From the NCBI RefSeq assembly GCF_014279835.1, contig NZ_CP047942.1:2170001-2234000 (forward strand): a DNA stretch of 64,000 nt, given 5' to 3'. The stretch comes from Synechococcus sp. MVIR-18-1. GTDB lineage: Bacteria > Cyanobacteriota > Cyanobacteriia > PCC-6307 > Cyanobiaceae. Positions 1 to 8,482 of this stretch are shown piece by piece. The notes beneath the pieces are model-generated. The model saw only the letters and a list, made by a program, of their open reading frames with translations. It had not been told where the DNA came from and ran no database searches. The translations under genes were made by a program, and so were the position numbers. Positions within the stretch are counted from its first letter, which is position 1. Every line of letters begins with the position of its first letter.

Positions 1-244
1 GGAGATCAGGGTGGTTGCGTTCTGCCAAGCGCCGCCGCTGGCGTTGATTGCACTGGCCCTCACTGATCACGCCTTCGAGGAAGCGCAGAACAGCCAGGCG
101 ACGGCCAACACCTTCTGGGCCAGCGAAAACATAGGCAGGAGCGAGGCGCCCTTGCATCAGGGCTGCCTTTAAAAGGGTCACAGCCAGAGGCTGGCCCACC
201 AGATCAGCAAACAGATCTTGCTCTTCGAGCAACACGTCGCTCAT
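1..244 (-). CDS. holB: DNA polymerase III delta-prime subunit (partial, runs off left edge)
   Basis: Only about the first 81 codons are visible; the gene continues beyond position 1. The visible N-terminus has the arrangement expected of a clamp-loader AAA+ subunit: an LVGQPLAVTLLKAAL segment, then APAYVFAGPEGVGRR at the P-loop, which is the altered, non-ATP-binding form typical of delta-prime. The protein would work in the replicative clamp loader that places the beta clamp on DNA. The ATG overlaps the tmk stop codon (ATGA, 4 bp), so translation is probably coupled to tmk; tmk-holB pairing is a common bacterial arrangement. The assignment rests on this short N-terminal piece plus the tmk context. 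Confidence 0.8.
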   Translation of the reverse strand, partial: MSDVLLEEQDLFADLVGQPLAVTLLKAALMQGRLAPAYVFAGPEGVGRRLAVLRFLEGVISEGQCNQRQRRRLAERNHPDL

Positions 245-891
245 CGCTGCCAAGACGCCGCTCGGGTAAGCAACGCGGTTTGAATCGCCTCAGCAACCTC
301 CAAAAGCGGACGGTCAGCCATAACCGACACCCAGCCATGCGCCTTAGCCAAGTTAGAAAAACCATTGGAAACACGCTCTAAGAAAGCAAAACCTTCCGCT
401 TCGATGCGGTCTTCCTCGCGACTACCGCGTCGCTGAACACTCAATGCCAAAGGGATATCAAGCCAAACCGTCACATCGGGGCTGAGCCCTCTCGTGGCAA
501 TGCGCTCGAGATCAGTGATGAGCTCCCGATCGAGACCTCGTCCGTATCCCTGATAAGCCATCGTCGATCCCGTGAAGCGATCACTGAGCACCCAATCACC
601 CCTCTCCAAGGCAGGCTGAATGACTCGGTCTACGTGTTGGGCACGATCCGCTGCATACATCAACAACTCTGCTGTTGGACCCGGGTCAGCATCTTGAGGG
701 GGGTGGAGCAGAAGCTCACGCAGGCTTTTTCCCAAGGCCGTTCCTCCCGGTTCTCGAGTCACAATCAGCTGAGACCCCGCGGGCATCAGTCCGCTCGTCG
801 GGAGCCAACTGGACAGCTGCTGAAGCTGGCTGGTTTTTCCACAACCATCAATGCCCTCCAGCACCAGCAGTCGTCCCTTGCTCCTGGCCAT
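241..891 (-). CDS. tmk: Thymidylate kinase
   Basis: Phosphorylates dTMP to dTDP with ATP in the cytoplasm, the last step specific to dTTP synthesis. The 216-residue protein has the P-loop GIDGCGKTSQ close to the N-terminus, the DR motif in SDRFTGSTMAYQGYGRG, and an arginine-rich lid segment (QRRGSREEDRIE). Length matches bacterial Tmk (about 205-215). It starts 2 bp after the stop of the upstream copper ATPase gene and overlaps holB by 4 bp, so the three probably form one minus-strand transcript. Nothing unusual was seen. Confidence 0.95.
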   Translation of the reverse strand: MARSKGRLLVLEGIDGCGKTSQLQQLSSWLPTSGLMPAGSQLIVTREPGGTALGKSLRELLLHPPQDADPGPTAELLMYAADRAQHVDRVIQPALERGDWVLSDRFTGSTMAYQGYGRGLDRELITDLERIATRGLSPDVTVWLDIPLALSVQRRGSREEDRIEAEGFAFLERVSNGFSNLAKAHGWVSVMADRPLLEVAEAIQTALLTRAASWQR

Positions 892-893
892 GG

Positions 894-3239
894 TTAACGA
901 AGCCGCAAGCTGAGGGCATTCAGCACAACAGACACCGAGCTAAACGCCATAAGCAGTGCTGCCAGGGGAGGTGACAACAAAAGACCAAATCCGGGCAAAA
1001 GCACACCAGCCGCAATCGGCAAGGCAATGAGGTTGTAACCAAAAGCCCAAATCAAATTCTGACGAATCTTGGACATCGTTCGCCTGGCCAAGCAAAGCGC
1101 CTCAGGCACAGCCTCAAGCCGATCTCCGAGCAGCACCAGATCGGCCGTGTCCTGAGCGATCTGAGTTCCTGTGCCGACTGCAATGCCGAGGTCTGCTGCC
1201 GCCAAAGCGGGGGCATCGTTGATTCCGTCACCCACCATCGCTACAGAACCCTGCTCTCGCAAAAGCTCAAGGCGTTCAAGTTTTTGATGCGGCAACAGTT
1301 GCCATGCCAAATCGGCGTCGGCGAAACCAAGCTCACGCCCCACCCGTTCAACGGTCTGGCGACGATCGCCACTCAACATGGCAACCGACTGACCCTGGTC
1401 TCGTAAGCGCTGGATGGCGAGCGATGCATCCGGGCGAAGTCGATCGTCAACAGTCACGAGGCCAAGCGGAGTCTCAGCCAAAGCAACAGCCACTAACGAC
1501 TGCCCACGCTGCACAACCGAATCAAGCGCTTGTTGCTGTTGCTCCGTCCAGAACACACCTTGATCACGCAGCCATTCCGGTGAGCCAACACGCACCAGGC
1601 CATCCACGCCTTGCAACCGACCTTCCATCCCTGCACCAGGAGTGGTGCGGCTGGATTCAACCCCTAAAAGAGGCAACTGAAGCCTTTGTGCCTCCTGCAG
1701 CAACGCATGGGCGAGTGGATGCCGGCTCGTCTGTTCAAGGCTTGCCGCCAGCTGAAGCGCTTGAGGGGGATCCTCGCTGGCCAACACCGAATCAACCAGG
1801 GGCCGCCCGAGCGTGAGCGTGCCTGTTTTATCGAACACCATGCGCTGGACAGAGGCTGCTAACTCGATCACATCTCCACCTCGAAACAACCAGCCCTGCT
1901 TCGCTGCCAAACCTGAGGACACGGTGATCACGGTGGGAGTGGCCAATCCCAAAGCACAAGGGCAAGCCACAACAAGCACCGCAATGGAGAGTTGGAGAGC
2001 GAGACCAAGCGACGTCTCAGCTCCCGCACCAAGAGAGCCATGCAGACCATGCGCATGGCCGTGATCCATCAACGCGACAGGCACATCAAGGACATGAGGC
2101 CAAAGTCGACAACCGACCTGCCACCAAAACAGGAACGTGAGAATGGCAAAACTCACCACCGCATAACAAAACTGGCCTGCCACGCGATCGGCAAGACCCT
2201 GAATCGGTGCCTTCCTTGCTTGGGCCTGCTCCACCAAATCAATGATCCGAGCAAGAGCGGTTTCACGACCAATCCGCTGCACCTCAACGATCAAGGTGGC
2301 CTCAAGATTGAGGCTGCCTGAACTGAGCTCAGCGCCTGGAGAGGCATCCAAAGGCAAGGGTTCCCCAGTGAGGCTGGAAAGATCCACAGCCGAATGCCCT
2401 TCACGCACGATTCCGTCCACCGGGACGCGGTCGCCAGCCAGGAGCTGCACACACTCTCCTGGGCGCAGCGCCGAAACCGATACTTCACGGATCGTGCCAT
2501 CGTCCATCAACAGTCGAGCACCATCTGGCTGGAGAGCCGCTAGGTCCTGCAGTGCTCGGCCCGTGCGACGGCGCGCCCGCTCTTCAAGAAAGCGTCCCAG
2601 CAACACAAAACCCAAGAGCATCACCGGCTCGTTAAAGAAGCAGGGCCAACCCACCTGAGGCCAAACCAAAGCGACCAAGCTGGCCAGGTAGGCACTTCCA
2701 ACACCAAGGCTCACCAAGGTGTCCATCGTTGGCACCCCCATGCGAGCGGATCGCCAACCTGCGATCAGGATGGGTCGGCCCGGTCCCACCAAAGCAACAG
2801 TGGCCAAACCGGCATGAAAAGGAAGCGAACCAAGTGGTGGAACCTGGACAGTTCCGGCTTCAGCCAGGTGACCCACCACGGACAACACGAGCAGGACCAG
2901 CGCGACGATTAGCTGACGCCACTGCTGCCACCAACCCCAGCTGCGATCTGCCTCAACCGATGAACCAAATGCATCAGTCTCTCGAGGATGGGCACTAAAA
3001 CCTCGCGCCGTTAAAGCCTCAACGACGCCAGCAAGATCAGCAACGGCATCTTCTTCAAAGCGAAGCCAAGCACTGCGAGTGACCAGATTCACGCTGGCTT
3101 CGCACACCCCGGGTTGATCCAGAAGCGTGCGCTCGACCGAACGCACGCAACCACCGCACTTCATGCCATCCACGTCTAAAAGCATCGTGGGGGACGACTT
3201 TGTGGCGTTAGCGGAATTTGTCACAACTGCAGAACGCAT
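894..3239 (-). CDS. Copper-transporting P-type ATPase (P1B-1, CtaA/PacS type)
   Basis: ATP-driven copper transport across the plasma or thylakoid membrane. An N-terminal heavy-metal-associated domain carries GMKCGGC (Cys about 28 and 31). The actuator loop has LTGEP, the transmembrane metal site has ACPCALG, the phosphorylation site is DKTGTLT, and the hinge is GDGINDAP. Downstream, YN in RQNLIWAFGYN and MAFSS near the C-terminus complete the P1B-1 copper signature. A short His-rich stretch (DHGHAHGLHG) lies in the loop before the CPC helix. An ATG at 3239 is preceded by an in-frame TTG; a later Met at 3185 sits just before the metal domain. In cyanobacteria such pumps feed plastocyanin and cytochrome oxidase; CtaA versus PacS cannot be decided here. 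Confidence 0.93.
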   Translation of the reverse strand: MRSAVVTNSANATKSSPTMLLDVDGMKCGGCVRSVERTLLDQPGVCEASVNLVTRSAWLRFEEDAVADLAGVVEALTARGFSAHPRETDAFGSSVEADRSWGWWQQWRQLIVALVLLVLSVVGHLAEAGTVQVPPLGSLPFHAGLATVALVGPGRPILIAGWRSARMGVPTMDTLVSLGVGSAYLASLVALVWPQVGWPCFFNEPVMLLGFVLLGRFLEERARRRTGRALQDLAALQPDGARLLMDDGTIREVSVSALRPGECVQLLAGDRVPVDGIVREGHSAVDLSSLTGEPLPLDASPGAELSSGSLNLEATLIVEVQRIGRETALARIIDLVEQAQARKAPIQGLADRVAGQFCYAVVSFAILTFLFWWQVGCRLWPHVLDVPVALMDHGHAHGLHGSLGAGAETSLGLALQLSIAVLVVACPCALGLATPTVITVSSGLAAKQGWLFRGGDVIELAASVQRMVFDKTGTLTLGRPLVDSVLASEDPPQALQLAASLEQTSRHPLAHALLQEAQRLQLPLLGVESSRTTPGAGMEGRLQGVDGLVRVGSPEWLRDQGVFWTEQQQQALDSVVQRGQSLVAVALAETPLGLVTVDDRLRPDASLAIQRLRDQGQSVAMLSGDRRQTVERVGRELGFADADLAWQLLPHQKLERLELLREQGSVAMVGDGINDAPALAAADLGIAVGTGTQIAQDTADLVLLGDRLEAVPEALCLARRTMSKIRQNLIWAFGYNLIALPIAAGVLLPGFGLLLSPPLAALLMAFSSVSVVLNALSLRLR

Positions 3240-3303
3240 CAAGGAACGCTAGGCAGGGCTGCTGATTCCAGTCAGGATGGAGTCACACCTTTTTTGGCTT
3301 CCT

Positions 3304-3824
3304 GTGCCGCGCAGCAACCGAAACGACAATTTTATCGACAAAAGCTTCACGGTCATGGCCGATCTCATCGTGAAGCTACTGCCGATTAACGCCCGTGCCA
3401 AAGAAGCTTATGTGTATTACCGCGACGGGCTCTCAGCCCAGAACGACGGTGATTACGCGGAAGCCTTGGAAAACTACGAGGAAAGCCTGAAGCTGGAGGA
3501 GAACGCGATCGACAGGGGCGAAACCCTTAAAAACATTGCCATCATCTATATGAGCAATGGAGAAGAAGAGCGAGCGCTGGAGACCTACCAAAAGGCCTTG
3601 GAGGAGAACCCCAAGCAACCGTCATGCCTGAAAAACATGGGCCTGATTTATGAAAAACGCGGTCGCACGGCGGAAGAAGATGGTCGTCGTGATGATGCGG
3701 ATGGCTGGTTTGACTTAGCAGCAGATGTTGGACCCAAGCCGTCAGGCTGAATCCAGGTGGCTATCTCGATATCGAAAACTGGCTGAAATCAACCGGCCGC
3801 AGCAACGTGGACGTGTATTTCTGA
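3304..3824 (+). CDS. ycf3: Photosystem I assembly protein Ycf3, with an apparent 1-nt frameshift near the 3' end
   Basis: TPR-repeat chaperone that helps assemble photosystem I subunits at the thylakoid membrane. Read from GTG at 3304, the product begins [20 protein letters not shown], the family N-terminus, followed by TPR units ([21 protein letters not shown] and following). In this frame it stops early at 3748-3750 after [10 protein letters not shown]. Shifting frame at 3729 gives [18 protein letters not shown] followed by a further stretch ending at 3822-3824, which is the conserved Ycf3 C-terminus. Adding one T (GTT GGA to GTT TGG) near 3728 restores about 173 residues, the normal family length. 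An upstream in-frame ATG at 3277 exists but extends past the family start. The restored stop lies 4 bp from the convergent radA stop. Confidence 0.92.
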
Positions 3825-3827
3825 CGG

Positions 3828-5225
3828 TCATGCTTGGTCATCGGAAGGGTTAACACCAAGGGCAAGGACCAGCGCTTCCGTGATCGAACCAGCTTCGTGC
3901 AGCTCCAAGTTCAAGCTGGCCTCCCCCTTTCCGAGTCCGCACCCTTTCGGAACCACCGCTCGTCTGAAGCCAAGACGGACCGCCTCTTGCAAGCGCAACT
4001 CCAACTGACCAACAGGCCTGAGCTGCCCACCAAGGCCAAGTTCACCTAGCAGGACGGTGCCTGCCGGCAAGATGAGATCGCGATAACTCGCAACTACAGC
4101 TGCAGCTACGCCCAAATCAGCCGCAGGCTCCTCCACATCGAGACCACCCGCTACAGCGAGGTAACAGTCGAAACGGGACAGCGGCAGGCCCATGTGCTTT
4201 TCCAGCACCGCCAAGATCTGATGCAAACGATTCACAGCAATCCCTGTGGCCGTCCTTCTGGGGCTCGCATAGCTCGTGGTACTGACCAAAGCCTGCAGAT
4301 CCACAACAAGAGGCCTGGTGCCTTCACAGGCCACAATCGTGGCGACTCCGCTGGCCTCATCTCCACTCAGGAATAACTCGCTCGGGTTATTAACCTCAAC
4401 AAGACCTTGGCCCTGCATTTCAAACACGCCAAGTTCATGGGTAGCGCCAAAACGATTTTTAACGGCACGCAGGAGTCGATGACTGGCAAAACGATCCCCC
4501 TCAAAGGTGAGCACGGCATCTACCAGATGTTCGAGAACCTTCGGTCCTGCCAACATCCCCTCTTTAGTGACGTGGCCGACAAGCAGCAAAGCCGTGTTCT
4601 GTCGCTTGGCTAATCGCTGCAGAGACGCGGCACATTCCCGCACTTGAGCCACTGATCCCGGAGCGCTCGACAGGTTGGCGTCATGCAACGCCTGAATGCT
4701 GTCGATGATCGCCACATCGGGCCGTAGAGCCTCGAGCTCTTCCAACACCAACTCCAGATCTGTTTCAGCAAGCAGTTGGAGCCCCTCGCTCTCTCCACCC
4801 AAACGCAACCAGCGCAACTTCACTTGCTGGGCTGATTCCTCAGCGCTGACATACAAAACGGACAGGCGGTTCGCCATGACTGATGCGCTTTGCAGAAGCA
4901 GCGTGCTTTTGCCGATCCCTGGGTCACCCCCAACGAGCACGAGCGAGCCGGGTACAACGCCACCGCCCAAGACTCGATCCAATTCTGGGTAACCGCTCTC
5001 AAGGCGTTGAATCGGCCGATCACCCAGATCGGCCATGGCGGTGGAACGTCGCGCCACTGGCGCTGCTGCTGACTCAGCAGGAGCGCGTCTGCGCCGGCCG
5101 TCGGGTTTCGGAGCGGTTTGTTCGACCAGAGAATTCCAGCTGCCGCAACTGCTGCAGCGACCAAAAAACTGCCGTGTCTGCGCACCACAGCTCTGGCAAA
5201 CGAAGATTGAAACGGGTCGGGACAC
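3828..5225 (-). CDS. radA: DNA repair protein RadA/Sms
   Basis: RecA-like branch-migration ATPase acting in recombinational repair. The N-terminal zinc finger has CQSCG and CSSCG (Cys 10, 13, 24, 27). The Walker A motif is GGDPGIGKST at about residue 100, the RadA-specific KNRFG motif is present (VKNRFGAT), and the C-terminal third is the Lon-like domain (CYLAVAGGLDVEEPAADL). At 465 residues it has the family length. The start is GTG at 5225. It is divergent from rpaB and convergent with ycf3. No oddities were seen. Confidence 0.95.
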   Translation of the reverse strand: MSRPVSIFVCQSCGAQTRQFFGRCSSCGSWNSLVEQTAPKPDGRRRRAPAESAAAPVARRSTAMADLGDRPIQRLESGYPELDRVLGGGVVPGSLVLVGGDPGIGKSTLLLQSASVMANRLSVLYVSAEESAQQVKLRWLRLGGESEGLQLLAETDLELVLEELEALRPDVAIIDSIQALHDANLSSAPGSVAQVRECAASLQRLAKRQNTALLLVGHVTKEGMLAGPKVLEHLVDAVLTFEGDRFASHRLLRAVKNRFGATHELGVFEMQGQGLVEVNNPSELFLSGDEASGVATIVACEGTRPLVVDLQALVSTTSYASPRRTATGIAVNRLHQILAVLEKHMGLPLSRFDCYLAVAGGLDVEEPAADLGVAAAVVASYRDLILPAGTVLLGELGLGGQLRPVGQLELRLQEAVRLGFRRAVVPKGCGLGKGEASLNLELHEAGSITEALVLALGVNPSDDQA

Positions 5226-5316
5226 GTAGAACTATGAAGAAAGTTGGCTTTCGGTGAATGAACGGGGCCTCCGTCCATTTATCTGTAAGCAATACCAGTA
5301 CGAAATAAGTTCGGAT

Positions 5317-6063
5317 ATGACGGCCACAGCCGCCAGCAAAGAAACCATTCTCGTTGTCGACGACGAGGCCAGTATTCGACGCATTCTGGAAACTCGTCTG
5401 TCGATGATTGGTTACAACGTAGTAACCGCCTGCGACGGCACTGAAGCTCTCGAAAGCTTTGAAAAGTGCAATCCAGATCTGGTGGTCTTGGACGTGATGA
5501 TGCCAAAGCTTGACGGCTACGGCGTCTGCCAAGAGTTGCGCAAGGAGTCGGATGTTCCGATCGTGATGCTCACCGCCTTGGGTGACGTCGCAGACAGAAT
5601 TACTGGCCTTGAACTCGGTGCTGACGACTATGTCGTCAAACCGTTTAGTCCCAAAGAACTTGAAGCAAGAATCCGCTGCGTTCTTCGCCGAATTGAGAAA
5701 GAACAAGTCGCTGGCATCCCCAACTCTGGGGTGATTCAAGTGGCAGATCTACGCATCGACACCAATAAGCGTCAGGTGTTCCGGGCGGATGAACGGATTC
5801 GCCTCACCGGAATGGAGTTCAGCCTCCTTGAATTGCTCGTGGGTCGCTCCGGTGAGCCATTCAGCCGCGGAGAGATCTTGAAGGATGTGTGGGGATATAC
5901 ACCTGAACGTCACGTGGACACCAGGGTCGTGGATGTTCATATCTCACGGCTTCGCTCCAAACTCGAAGACGATCCGGCCAATCCCGAGCTAATCCTGACG
6001 GCTCGGGGAACCGGTTACTTGTTCCAGCGCATCATCGATTCCGTTGCACCCGAAGGATCCTGA
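5317..6063 (+). CDS. rpaB: OmpR-family response regulator RpaB
   Basis: DNA-binding response regulator known in cyanobacteria to control photosynthesis and high-light genes through HLR1 sites, usually with the kinase NblS/Hik33. The 248-residue product has a receiver domain with DDEAS (acidic pair at about 15-16), the phospho-acceptor Asp about 59 in VLDVMMPK, Thr about 86 and Lys about 108 (VVKPFS). A winged-helix output domain follows, with GEILKDVWGYTPERHVDTRV and HISRLRSKLEDDP. The ATG at 5317 starts directly with the receiver domain; an in-frame upstream start at 5254 would add 21 residues with no family support. A possible plsX start lies inside its last codons. The sensor kinase gene is not in this window. 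Confidence 0.92.
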   Translation: MTATAASKETILVVDDEASIRRILETRLSMIGYNVVTACDGTEALESFEKCNPDLVVLDVMMPKLDGYGVCQELRKESDVPIVMLTALGDVADRITGLELGADDYVVKPFSPKELEARIRCVLRRIEKEQVAGIPNSGVIQVADLRIDTNKRQVFRADERIRLTGMEFSLLELLVGRSGEPFSRGEILKDVWGYTPERHVDTRVVDVHISRLRSKLEDDPANPELILTARGTGYLFQRIIDSVAPEGS

Positions 6064-7384
6064 ATTCAGCCCGGCCGACGAAGCCCGGAGCAAAGCACGC
6101 CGATCCAAGGCGGTGAGAAGACTTGTGATTTGGTATCGGCGCAATAGCGCCGTGACCAGTCTCGTCGACACCGCTACCACCTCTGCCAACGCTGCAGGGA
6201 ACGTGGCTGAATCGGTCGGATCGATGGCAGGAAGCGTCGTCACCAACGCGGGGAGCATGGCTGGACAGATGCTCCAACCGGTGATGGACCCTCTGCGCCG
6301 CCTGCAAACCACAGAGACCGGTGATGACAGACTGATCAATGACAGTGATCGCCTTTGGGTCGCGGTGGATGGGATGGGTGGAGACCATTCCCCTGGGCAG
6401 ATTCTGGAGGGCTCTCTTCAAGCCATCGATCGGCTTCCTTTGCGGATTCGCTTTGTGGGCGAAACCAACCGGATCATGGAGGCGGCTGAGACCTATGGAC
6501 TCACAGAACCGCTCAACAACGCGATCAATGCCGGGCACCTGGAGCTGATCCCCAGCGGACCTTCAGTGGAGATGCACGAGGAAGCCACTGTTGTGCGCCG
6601 GAAGCGTGATGCCAGCGTCAATGTGGCCATGGATTTAGTGAAACGCGGAGACGCCTTAGCGATTTACTCCGCGGGAAATTCTGGTGCTGTGATGGCTTCG
6701 GCCATCTTTCGCCTCGGTCGCCTAGCCGGGATCGATCGACCCGCCATTGGAGCCCTGTTCCCCACCAAGGACCCCGGCCAGCCAGTCCTGGTGCTGGATG
6801 TGGGAGCAAATATGGATTGCAAGCCTACCTACATGCATCAATTTGCTTTGCTCGGCAACATTTATTGCCGCGACGTCCTCCAAGTCGATCGCCCTCGCGT
6901 TGGCTTACTCAACATTGGCGAAGAGGAATGCAAGGGCAATGAACTAGCTCTACGCACCCACGAATTACTCCGGGAGGAAACCCGTCTTCATTTCGCAGGA
7001 AATTGCGAAGGAAGAGATGTTCTATCCGGTGAATTTGATGTGGTGGTTTGCGATGGCTTTACGGGCAATGTGCTGCTGAAATTCCTTGAATCCGTCGGCA
7101 GTGTTCTGCTCGGCGTGCTCAGGGCTGAATTACCCAGGGGACGCCGCGGCAAAGTTGGTTCAGCCTTCCTACGCAGCAATCTCAAACGCATCAAAAAACG
7201 ACTCGACCATGCTGAACATGGCGGAGCTCTTCTCCTTGGGGTGAATGGGATTTGCGTTATTGGTCATGGAAGCAGCAAAGCCCTATCCGTGGTGAGCGCT
7301 CTGCGCTTAGCTCACTCCGCTGCAAGTCATGGCGTGATGGACGATCTCGCCGAACTCAGCAAGCCAGCACCTGTCAAAAGCTGA
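6044..7384 (+). CDS. plsX: Phosphate acyltransferase PlsX with N-terminal extension
   Basis: Makes acyl-phosphate from acyl-ACP at the start of phospholipid synthesis, feeding the PlsY/PlsC route. The catalytic core starts at about residue 106 with LWVAVDGMGGDHSPG and continues through VVRRKRDASVNVAMDLVK, YSAGNSGAVM, VLDVGANMDCKP and VCDGFTGNVLLKF. About 100 residues precede the core; they are rich in Ala, Gly, Ser, Val and Met, with two GSMAG repeats. The longest reading starts at a TTG at 6044 inside rpaB; a GTG at 6113, 50 bp after the rpaB stop, would still leave a long extension (from VRRLVIWYRR). It heads a lipid operon with fabH, fabD and plsC. The core assignment is secure; the start is not. 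Confidence 0.93.
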   Translation: MHPKDPEFSPADEARSKARRSKAVRRLVIWYRRNSAVTSLVDTATTSANAAGNVAESVGSMAGSVVTNAGSMAGQMLQPVMDPLRRLQTTETGDDRLINDSDRLWVAVDGMGGDHSPGQILEGSLQAIDRLPLRIRFVGETNRIMEAAETYGLTEPLNNAINAGHLELIPSGPSVEMHEEATVVRRKRDASVNVAMDLVKRGDALAIYSAGNSGAVMASAIFRLGRLAGIDRPAIGALFPTKDPGQPVLVLDVGANMDCKPTYMHQFALLGNIYCRDVLQVDRPRVGLLNIGEEECKGNELALRTHELLREETRLHFAGNCEGRDVLSGEFDVVVCDGFTGNVLLKFLESVGSVLLGVLRAELPRGRRGKVGSAFLRSNLKRIKKRLDHAEHGGALLLGVNGICVIGHGSSKALSVVSALRLAHSAASHGVMDDLAELSKPAPVKS

Positions 7385-7405
7385 AGCACCTTGTCTGGAC
7401 TGTGA

Positions 7406-8455
7406 TTGACTGACGCCACTCAAAGCACTTCCACTTTGGCTGGTTCTCCCCCACCCTTCCGTGGCATGGCTCTGGTCGCAAGTGGCAGCGCCCAGGCGAA
7501 CCAAACCATCAGCAATGCTGCCCTAAGCGAGCGGGTGCAGACCAGTGACGAATGGATTCGCACCCGCACCGGAATCCAGTCTCGGCGCGTCAGCACCCCG
7601 GACGAATCTCTGAACGATCTCGCTGTTCGTGCTGGGCAACAGGCTCTAGCGATGGCCCAGTGGGAGCCAGACAGCCTGGACCTGGTGTTACTTGCCACCT
7701 CCACCCCTGACGACCTGTTTGGATCTGCACCAAGGGTTCAGGCCGGATTGAAAGCGCGCAATGCCGTTGCCTTTGACCTCACAGCGGCCTGCAGCGGCTT
7801 TCTTTTCGCACTCGTGACAGCCGCCCAGTACCTACGCACAGGCGCCATGCAGCGGGTGCTGGTAATCGGCGCCGACCAGTTGAGCCGCTTTGTCGACTGG
7901 GACGACAGGAGCACCTGTGTGCTCTTCGGTGATGGTGCTGGAGCCGTTGCCCTCGAAGCCACCTCTACAGAGGCCGACGGATTACTGGGTTTCCGGTTGC
8001 GCAGCGACGGCAGCCGCGGCCATTCCCTGACCTTGCCGCAGATCCCCACCAGTCTTCCCTTGGTCAACACCACTCGCCATCAATGCGGTGGCTACCTGCC
8101 GATTCAGATGAATGGACAAGAGGTCTACAAATTTGCCGTGCGCGAAGTGCCAGCCATCCTCAAAGAGCTACTAGAGCAAACAGAAACAACCCCGGACCAA
8201 CTGGACTGGCTTCTGCTTCATCAAGCCAACCAGCGCATTTTGGATGCCGTGGCGGATCGCTTTTCCATCCCGCACTCCAAAGTCTTAAGCAACTTGGCGA
8301 ACTACGGCAACACCTCGGCCTCCACGATCCCGCTCATGCTTGACGAAGCCGTGCGCGACGGCCGCGTGGCCCCTGGTCACCTTTTAGCGAGTAGTGGCTT
8401 TGGAGCTGGCCTCAGCTGGGGAGCCGCATTGTTGCGTTGGCAAGGTCCCGCCTAG
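7406..8455 (+). CDS. fabH: Beta-ketoacyl-ACP synthase III
   Basis: Condenses acetyl-CoA with malonyl-ACP to initiate type II fatty acid synthesis. The catalytic triad is complete: Cys129 in LTAACSGFLF, His272 in LLLHQANQRI and Asn302 in LANYGNTSAST. A Gly-rich C-terminal element (ASSGFGAGLSWGA) closes the thiolase fold. At 349 residues it is slightly longer than E. coli FabH because of about 20 residues ahead of the first strand (MALVASGSA). The start used is TTG at 7406, 21 bp after plsX; an ATG at about 7466 is an alternative. Lies in the plsX-fabH-fabD-plsC operon. Confidence 0.95.
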   Translation: MTDATQSTSTLAGSPPPFRGMALVASGSAQANQTISNAALSERVQTSDEWIRTRTGIQSRRVSTPDESLNDLAVRAGQQALAMAQWEPDSLDLVLLATSTPDDLFGSAPRVQAGLKARNAVAFDLTAACSGFLFALVTAAQYLRTGAMQRVLVIGADQLSRFVDWDDRSTCVLFGDGAGAVALEATSTEADGLLGFRLRSDGSRGHSLTLPQIPTSLPLVNTTRHQCGGYLPIQMNGQEVYKFAVREVPAILKELLEQTETTPDQLDWLLLHQANQRILDAVADRFSIPHSKVLSNLANYGNTSASTIPLMLDEAVRDGRVAPGHLLASSGFGAGLSWGAALLRWQGPA

Positions 8456-8482
8456 GCTCCCAGCCATCTCTACCTGCCAACG

